NCBI GenBank assembly: GCA_035560935.1 | Contig: DATMYQ010000046.1 | Span: 1 to 28,139, forward strand | Reading direction: 5' to 3' | Source of the DNA: DATMYQ01 sp035560935 | GTDB lineage: Bacteria; Bacillota; Negativicutes; Sporomusales; Sporomusaceae | DNA: 28,139 bases | Shown: positions 24,416-28,139 of the stretch, piece after piece | Layout of the letters: the number at the start of each line of letters is the position of its first letter | How positions within the stretch are numbered: position 1 is the stretch's first letter | Program-made: the position numbers and the translations under genes | The notes under the pieces: generated by a model | Seen by the model: the letters and a program-made list of their open reading frames with translations, nothing else | The model's database searches: none | What the model was told of the DNA's origin: nothing

Positions 24416-25786
24416 TTAGAAGTTGAAGTAAGTGATCGCGTGGTAAGCAGTGTTGTACTTGTCGAAAGTAGTGTTGTCAGCTTGCGGTTTGTAAGAAGCA
24501 ACACCCAGGTTGATGTATGCGCCTTTAGCAAACGCATAGTTGAAATTGAATTCCCAACCTTTGAAGCCATAATAGGTGCCATAGTTAGTGTCAGAACCAG
24601 CGTTGGAACCGTTCAGCATCGAACCGCCATAAACCCAAGTGGTCAAATTGCCGTCGAAAGCATCTTTACCAACGTTTTTGTAGGCGATACGGGCATCCCA
24701 GGTACCGGGTTTGTTAGCATCAACTGCTTTGTACTGCAATTCAGTCCACCAAGCGGTTTTCTTCGCATTGGAATCATAGTCAGATCCTTCGGTATCCGTG
24801 AAATCATAATAGTTTTTCGCCCACTCAGCGGTCAGTTTGAAATCCGGGCCCAATTTAGCATTGGCGCCGAAAGTCCAGACTTTCACCGGGTAGGTGCGGC
24901 TGATGTTTTTCTGATAAGAAGTGGTCACGTTAACGTTTTTGCTCAGGTTCCAGTCCAAGTTGATAATAGCTTGGTTCTGATTATCATTAGGACCCAGACC
25001 AGTACCCCACATACCAACAGTGGCGCTGTTATCACCGACCCAGAAGGTACCTTTGAAGTTATCGCTGGCATACTTCACGCTGAAACCATCGATGAAATAG
25101 TCATAGGTCATGCCCTGGCCCAGCCATACAGCCTGACGGCCAACGCCGAAGGACCAGTTTTTGTTACTGCTCGGTTTGTAAGTGAAAACCATACGGTCAA
25201 AATAGAACTGACCGTTGTTAGTGGCACGTTGGTCAACCCAGTCATTTTTGTCAACGGTGTTCTGGGCGCCGAAACGACCCTGGAAGGACCAGTTGTCATC
25301 GATTTGAGCGGTGGCATTCAAGCGAACGCGCTCCTGGAAGCGAGCCGGCGAACCGTTGTTGTTTTGGGCATTGGTTCCGCTCAGGTCGAAGTTTTTGATG
25401 TAACGAACACGAGCGTCACCGGAGAACTGCACGCTGCCCATTTTCTTTTCCAGTTTGTCAACGCGAACGCCGAGGTTCTGGAGTTCAGCAGCGAATTCTA
25501 CCTGCAGTTTGTCGATCAGAGCTTTGTTAGCAGCGTCCGCTTTGTCGGAACGAGCTACAGCTTTGGCTACGATTTGAGCCATTTCATAACGGGTCATGGT
25601 GCGGTCGCCACGGAAGGTACCGTCGCCGTAACCGTCAATGATTTTGTTTTTAGCCAGAGTGTTGATAGCGTCATACGCCCAATGTTTCGCAGGAACATCA
25701 ACGAAAGGATTGGGAGCTGCGAATGCGGTACCGGCGATGCTCAGTACAAACACCAGTGCCAAAGCGATAATTAAATTCTTTTTCAC
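24416..25786 (-). CDS. ompM: SLH-domain outer-membrane porin (OmpM family)
   Basis: A 456-residue major-type outer-membrane protein. A signal peptide (residues 1-24, ending AFAA) is followed by one SLH domain at about 27-76 (FVDVPAKHWAYDAI, IDGYGDGTFRGDRTMTRYEMA), which in Negativicutes binds polyamine-modified peptidoglycan. A coiled coil lies at about 80-116 (LQVEFAAELQNLGVRVDKLEKK). From about residue 118 to the end is a beta-barrel porin rich in Asn, Tyr and Trp, ending in Phe as barrels do. It tethers the outer membrane to the cell wall and lets small solutes in. The start is GTG with AAGGAGG seven bases upstream. Codon use is more uniform than in its neighbours, as in highly expressed genes. 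It has its own terminator and a long leader. Confidence 0.94.
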   Translation of the reverse strand: MKKNLIIALALVFVLSIAGTAFAAPNPFVDVPAKHWAYDAINTLAKNKIIDGYGDGTFRGDRTMTRYEMAQIVAKAVARSDKADAANKALIDKLQVEFAAELQNLGVRVDKLEKKMGSVQFSGDARVRYIKNFDLSGTNAQNNNGSPARFQERVRLNATAQIDDNWSFQGRFGAQNTVDKNDWVDQRATNNGQFYFDRMVFTYKPSSNKNWSFGVGRQAVWLGQGMTYDYFIDGFSVKYASDNFKGTFWVGDNSATVGMWGTGLGPNDNQNQAIINLDWNLSKNVNVTTSYQKNISRTYPVKVWTFGANAKLGPDFKLTAEWAKNYYDFTDTEGSDYDSNAKKTAWWTELQYKAVDANKPGTWDARIAYKNVGKDAFDGNLTTWVYGGSMLNGSNAGSDTNYGTYYGFKGWEFNFNYAFAKGAYINLGVASYKPQADNTTFDKYNTAYHAITYFNF

Positions 25787-26007
25787 TTGTTTTCCTCCTT
25801 AGGTTTTGTTTTTTAAATTTGGGTTTCCCCATTAGATGGGCCCGGCCTAAGAAGGGACATGTTGAGTGTCCACGTTTCCTCAATATTCCCTTGTCAGAGA
25901 ACCCATATCTTAACGCTTACTTCAAGGACTGCTTTCGGGTACCTAAGGTACACCTCCTTTCTTCCCTTTCAGCCTCTTCAGCGTAAAGACCAAGTTGTGC
26001 ATTTCAC
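25787..26007 (-). promoter_or_regulatory. Long, apparently structured 5' leader of ompM
   Basis: If transcription starts near 26007, the leader is about 220 bases. By eye the transcribed strand can form TGGGTT (25900-25905) with AACCCA (25820-25825), enclosing two hairpins: AAGGGA/TCCCTT plus TTGAG/CTCAA (25852-25892) and CCCAT/ATGGG (25828-25840). This gives a three-way junction. Upstream, GTACC-TTA-GGTAC (25939-25951) is a small hairpin whose CCTTAGGT is an exact complement of ACCTAAGG (25797-25804), which overlaps the AAGGAGG ribosome-binding site. A second perfect site, AAAGGAGGTG (25951-25960), has no start codon at useful spacing. No known riboswitch class was recognised. Confidence 0.5.
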
Positions 26008-26013
26008 ACTTTG

Positions 26014-26019
26014 ATTATA
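26014..26019 (-). promoter_or_regulatory. Probable -10 element of ompM
   Basis: A perfect TATAAT on the minus strand, about 230 bases before the ompM start. No recognisable -35 hexamer lies 15-18 bases upstream (GAATAT at 17). Upstream at 26067-26092 is an A-rich stretch that could act as an UP element or bend DNA and offset the poor -35. The assignment rests on one hexamer plus context. Confidence 0.45.
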
Positions 26020-26066
26020 ATTCTCTTCTTCTTTCGATATTCCTGCTTGATTGGTATAAATATTTC

Positions 26067-26092
26067 ATTTTTTTTATTTTTTTTTATTTTTT
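26067..26092 (-). promoter_or_regulatory. Phased A-tracts upstream of ompM promoter
   Basis: On the minus strand this reads A6-T-A9-T-A8 (approximate run lengths), with the interrupting T residues exactly ten bases apart (26086 and 26076). Tracts spaced by one helical turn are expected to curve DNA, and lie at about -60 to -85 relative to the proposed ompM start. The same bases encode the terminal Lys-Asn-Lys residues and stop codon of the YqgF-like gene. Confidence 0.45.
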
Positions 26093-26526
26093 GAAGCGCC
26101 AACGGCAAAATACCGTTCCGCCAACAGTACGGCCACATAGTCATCCACCGGCACCGGCGGCATTAGCAGGCCCTGCGGCAACAATCGCCGCCAGCCCCGC
26201 GGCGGCTGTTCACGCCAGTATCGCTGGCGCGCTTGTTCCGTCGTCCCGTATTCATCGACGCTGGTTATCGGCAAAAGCGGCTGACCGGTCACGCCGTCCA
26301 GATTTTTCTGCAGTGCGGCGGCAACAGGCGCCTGGCCGGTACCATCGCCTAAAAGAATCCGATCCGGTCTATACCGCTGAACAACAGTCATCAACTGTTC
26401 CGGCAAATTTTCCGTCTCTACCACCGACCGGTATAAGATGCCCTGTTCCCGGTGCACCACAGCCAAGCCGCATTTTTGCCGCCCGGGATCAACGGCCGCC
26501 ACAATGTTTTCCTTCATTTTTACCAC
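26074..26526 (-). CDS. YqgF/RuvX-like RNase H-fold protein
   Basis: A 150-residue RNase H-like protein related to YqgF/RuvX, whose members mature pre-16S rRNA or were proposed as Holliday-junction resolvases. Three acidic positions are in family places: D13 in AAVDPGRQKCGLAVV, E92 in SVDEYGTTEQA and D129 in VDDYVAVLLAERYF. They suggest an intact metal site. It is not the typical RuvX sequence, lacking the G-x-K-R-I-G form of the first motif, so it may be a lineage-specific homologue. GTG at 26526 is chosen with AGGGAG five to six bases upstream; ATG at 26517 is the alternative. It lies 14 bases after the DUF3084 gene, and its 3' end runs into the A-tracts before ompM. Confidence 0.78.
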   Translation of the reverse strand: MVKMKENIVAAVDPGRQKCGLAVVHREQGILYRSVVETENLPEQLMTVVQRYRPDRILLGDGTGQAPVAAALQKNLDGVTGQPLLPITSVDEYGTTEQARQRYWREQPPRGWRRLLPQGLLMPPVPVDDYVAVLLAERYFAVGASKNKKK

Positions 26527-26540
26527 ATTGTCTCCCTTGT

Positions 26541-27791
26541 TTAAAACAGCTTGCGAACCCGGACATCGACCTGCAAAGGCCCGGCAGTATAAGTATCGTT
26601 TTGTGCCACTACGGTTATTTCCATCCGACCGCCGGTCATTTTCATCCGGTTGACAATCTCAAACAGATGAGCTCCTTCCATGACACCCACGGAACCTTTC
26701 AGCGGATCCGGCAGCACGCCCTGACGAACGGCGTCGGCACTGGCTTTCTGCAGCAGCATCATCAGCAGTGCTTCCGCCTGCTGCCCATCCTGGCCCAGAT
26801 TCACGGTTTCCATATAAATCACGGTGTCTTTGGCGTAAATCAAACGGTTGGGATAGAGTTGCAAAACACCAATCACCGGCTCCCCGTACACGGTATTCCC
26901 ACCGGTCACTACCCGTATCAGCAGATTGTCCGGAGACTCGGCCACTTTCGCGGCTGCCTGGCGAAAATCATCCCGTGATACCCATAACACTTCCAGATCC
27001 TTATCCTTAATCCCCAATTTCTCAAGAATACCTTGATTGGTTTGGTAAAGCATATTGTTCAGTTCCTGGGTCACCTGCTCCTGGGAGTGGCCGCCTTCGA
27101 TCACCGCCGCAGACAAGATCTCCCCGGCCCGGAAGACTACGACCCCTTCCCGGACGTTCTGTATCCCCTGCCGCAGCGCTTCCGTCTGCTGATTCAGCCG
27201 GTCCACATCGCTCTGCAGGCCGTCCCGGGCCGCACTCAGTTCACCTACTTTGGCATCCAGTTGCTGTTTGGCTTCCTGCAACGCCGCCACTTCCGTCCGG
27301 AAACGGGCAACATCCTGACGCGCCAGCTCGTAGTCTGCCTGCATGGCCCCCAGCGCCGCCTGAATCCGGTCCCGTTCCGCCACCGCCACCGCCAGATTTT
27401 GTGTCACACTGGCAAGCTGACCGGCTGCCTCTCCAACCTGAGCGGTCAAATCAGCCAGTTCCCGGTTTTTTGCAGCCAGTGTCACCCGGCTGGCGTCCAA
27501 TTCCACATTTTGGGCCGCGACTTCCTGAGCTAAAGAAACCAGCTCCTCTTTAATCGCTTTCATGCCAAACAACGCCGTCCGGACATCCTGTGACGCCATG
27601 CTTAAAATGCCGAGAGTGGCGGCGGCAATCATGACACCGGTAATAATCGTCATCAAAATAGAGGTATGTTTGGGCCGCAAACCGAACACGCTGAGCTTTT
27701 TCTTGCCAATCCGGCTGCCCAGCTTGTCGCCGATATAGGCAATGGCGCCGCCCATCACCGCCAGAATAACGATCAGTGCGATTCCGTACAT
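26541..27791 (-). CDS. Membrane-anchored coiled-coil protein, DUF3084 family
   Basis: A 416-residue protein with two N-terminal membrane helices (about 3-21 and 44-66) joined by a basic loop (GSRIGKKKLSVFGLRPKH). A long coiled coil at about 78-215 is rich in Ala, Gln, Glu and Leu heptads. A C-terminal globular domain at 218-416 begins VVVFRAGEIL. This layout is that of DUF3084 proteins, found in Cyanobacteria and Negativicutes; their function is not known. The coiled coil could span the periplasm. ATG at 27791 has GGGAGGG nearby upstream. It sits between an LptF/G permease and the YqgF-like gene, so an envelope role is inferred from context. Confidence 0.85.
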   Translation of the reverse strand: MYGIALIVILAVMGGAIAYIGDKLGSRIGKKKLSVFGLRPKHTSILMTIITGVMIAAATLGILSMASQDVRTALFGMKAIKEELVSLAQEVAAQNVELDASRVTLAAKNRELADLTAQVGEAAGQLASVTQNLAVAVAERDRIQAALGAMQADYELARQDVARFRTEVAALQEAKQQLDAKVGELSAARDGLQSDVDRLNQQTEALRQGIQNVREGVVVFRAGEILSAAVIEGGHSQEQVTQELNNMLYQTNQGILEKLGIKDKDLEVLWVSRDDFRQAAAKVAESPDNLLIRVVTGGNTVYGEPVIGVLQLYPNRLIYAKDTVIYMETVNLGQDGQQAEALLMMLLQKASADAVRQGVLPDPLKGSVGVMEGAHLFEIVNRMKMTGGRMEITVVAQNDTYTAGPLQVDVRVRKLF

Positions 27792-27858
27792 ACAATCCCT
27801 CCCTGTACTGTAAGGAAATATTTCACTTAAACACAGAACGGATGTTCCTATTTCAAAA

Positions 27859-28139
27859 TTATCGCGATGCTTTCCGGATCAGGTACAAACCGGCAAGAAT
27901 ACCGACCAGGTTCGGGGCCCAGGCTGAGAAAGCCGCCGGCAACGCACCGCCCTGACCCAAGGCGGTGGTAATCGTCATCACCGTATAATAAATAAAAATG
28001 ATCACAATACTCAGTCCCAGGCCGATGGAGGAACTGGAACGATTCGGCGACAACCCCAGCGGTGTGCCGATCAGTGCAAATACAAAGCTGGCCATGGGAA
28101 TCGCCAGGCGCTGATGCAGCTCCACTTCATATTTATTAG
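27859..28139 (-). CDS. LptF/LptG family LPS export permease, C-terminal part (cut by window edge)
   Basis: The reading frame is open to the last base of the window, so only about the last 92 residues are seen. The visible part begins NKYEVELHQRLAIPMASF and continues with FALIGTPLG, a serine-rich loop (SPNRSSSSIGLG) and three membrane helices ending LAGLYLIRKASR, the typical C-terminal half of YjgP/YjgQ (LptF/LptG) permeases. These proteins, with the LptB ATPase, extract LPS from the inner membrane and hand it to LptC/LptA. A GTG at 28125 is internal rather than the real start. Whether it is LptF or LptG, or the single fused-role permease used by some diderm Firmicutes, cannot be told from this piece. 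Confidence 0.9.
   Translation of the reverse strand, partial: NKYEVELHQRLAIPMASFVFALIGTPLGLSPNRSSSSIGLGLSIVIIFIYYTVMTITTALGQGGALPAAFSAWAPNLVGILAGLYLIRKASR

Noticed and set aside
24152..25774. A 540-codon open frame on the plus strand antisense to ompM
   Set aside because: It mirrors ompM exactly, has no ribosome-binding site, starts inside the neighbouring gene and encodes no recognisable domain. Strong codon bias in ompM removes stop codons from the opposite frame, which explains its length.
25995..26978. A 327-codon open frame on the plus strand
   Set aside because: It covers the YqgF-like and DUF3084 genes in antisense, is low-complexity (Pro/His/Gln-rich) and begins in the T-rich tract; both minus-strand genes are well supported.
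27792..27858. Promoter for the DUF3084 gene
   Set aside because: TTGAAA is a fair -35, but no acceptable -10 lies 16-18 bases further on.
1..28139. Insertion sequences, CRISPR repeats, tRNA or rRNA genes
   Set aside because: No transposase-like reading frame, no regularly spaced direct repeats and no tRNA- or rRNA-like sequence was recognised on either strand.

Overview
The window looks like chromosomal DNA of a diderm Firmicute of the class Negativicutes, probably near the Sporomusaceae. This is inferred from a porin with an N-terminal S-layer-homology (SLH) domain and coiled coil (OmpM type, which anchors the outer membrane to peptidoglycan) next to a complete-looking lipopolysaccharide (LPS) core and surface-glycan cluster with LptD and LptF/G-type transport genes. 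All 27 genes recognised lie on the minus strand, so transcription runs from base 28139 towards base 1. No tRNA, rRNA, CRISPR array, insertion sequence or convincing plus-strand gene was seen.

Right end, in transcription order: an LptF/LptG permease cut by the window edge (27859-28139), a membrane-anchored coiled-coil DUF3084 protein, a YqgF/RuvX-like RNase H-fold protein, then the SLH porin ompM (24416-25786). ompM has a long, apparently structured leader and ends at a strong intrinsic terminator (24372-24403). A near-consensus promoter (24318-24346) then starts what appears to be one very long operon.

Middle (about 7.1-24.3 kb, GC-rich): two exported proteins of unknown function, an LptD-like assembly protein, an RfaE1-like sugar kinase, the adenylyltransferase HldC, a WaaC-like heptosyltransferase, a GT-C membrane glycosyltransferase, more glycosyltransferases, then gmhA, hldA and hldD. 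Together GmhA, HldA, HldC and HldD supply four of the five steps from sedoheptulose 7-phosphate to ADP-L-glycero-D-manno-heptose. The phosphatase GmhB is not in the window. Five GT9 heptosyltransferase-family proteins would use the product to build the inner core.

Left end (about 0.06-7.1 kb, clearly more AT-rich): a CgeB-like glycosyltransferase, a GT4, an O-antigen ligase/polymerase-family membrane protein, the initiating phosphoglycosyltransferase WbaP and two GT2 enzymes of rhamnosyltransferase type. This looks like the variable surface-polysaccharide end of the cluster. Wzx, Wzz and nucleotide-sugar synthesis genes are not in the window.

The observations most worth checking are: (1) the ompM leader, which can fold as a three-way junction and carries an 8-base exact complement to the ompM ribosome-binding site; (2) a roughly 113-base foldable element in the leader of wbaP; (3) a second, diverged HldA-like kinase; (4) an LptD that keeps exactly one potential long-range cysteine pair; and (5) a GT9 protein that has lost the family's nucleotide-sugar-binding motif. 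All foldings and family assignments were made by eye, without database searches or folding software.
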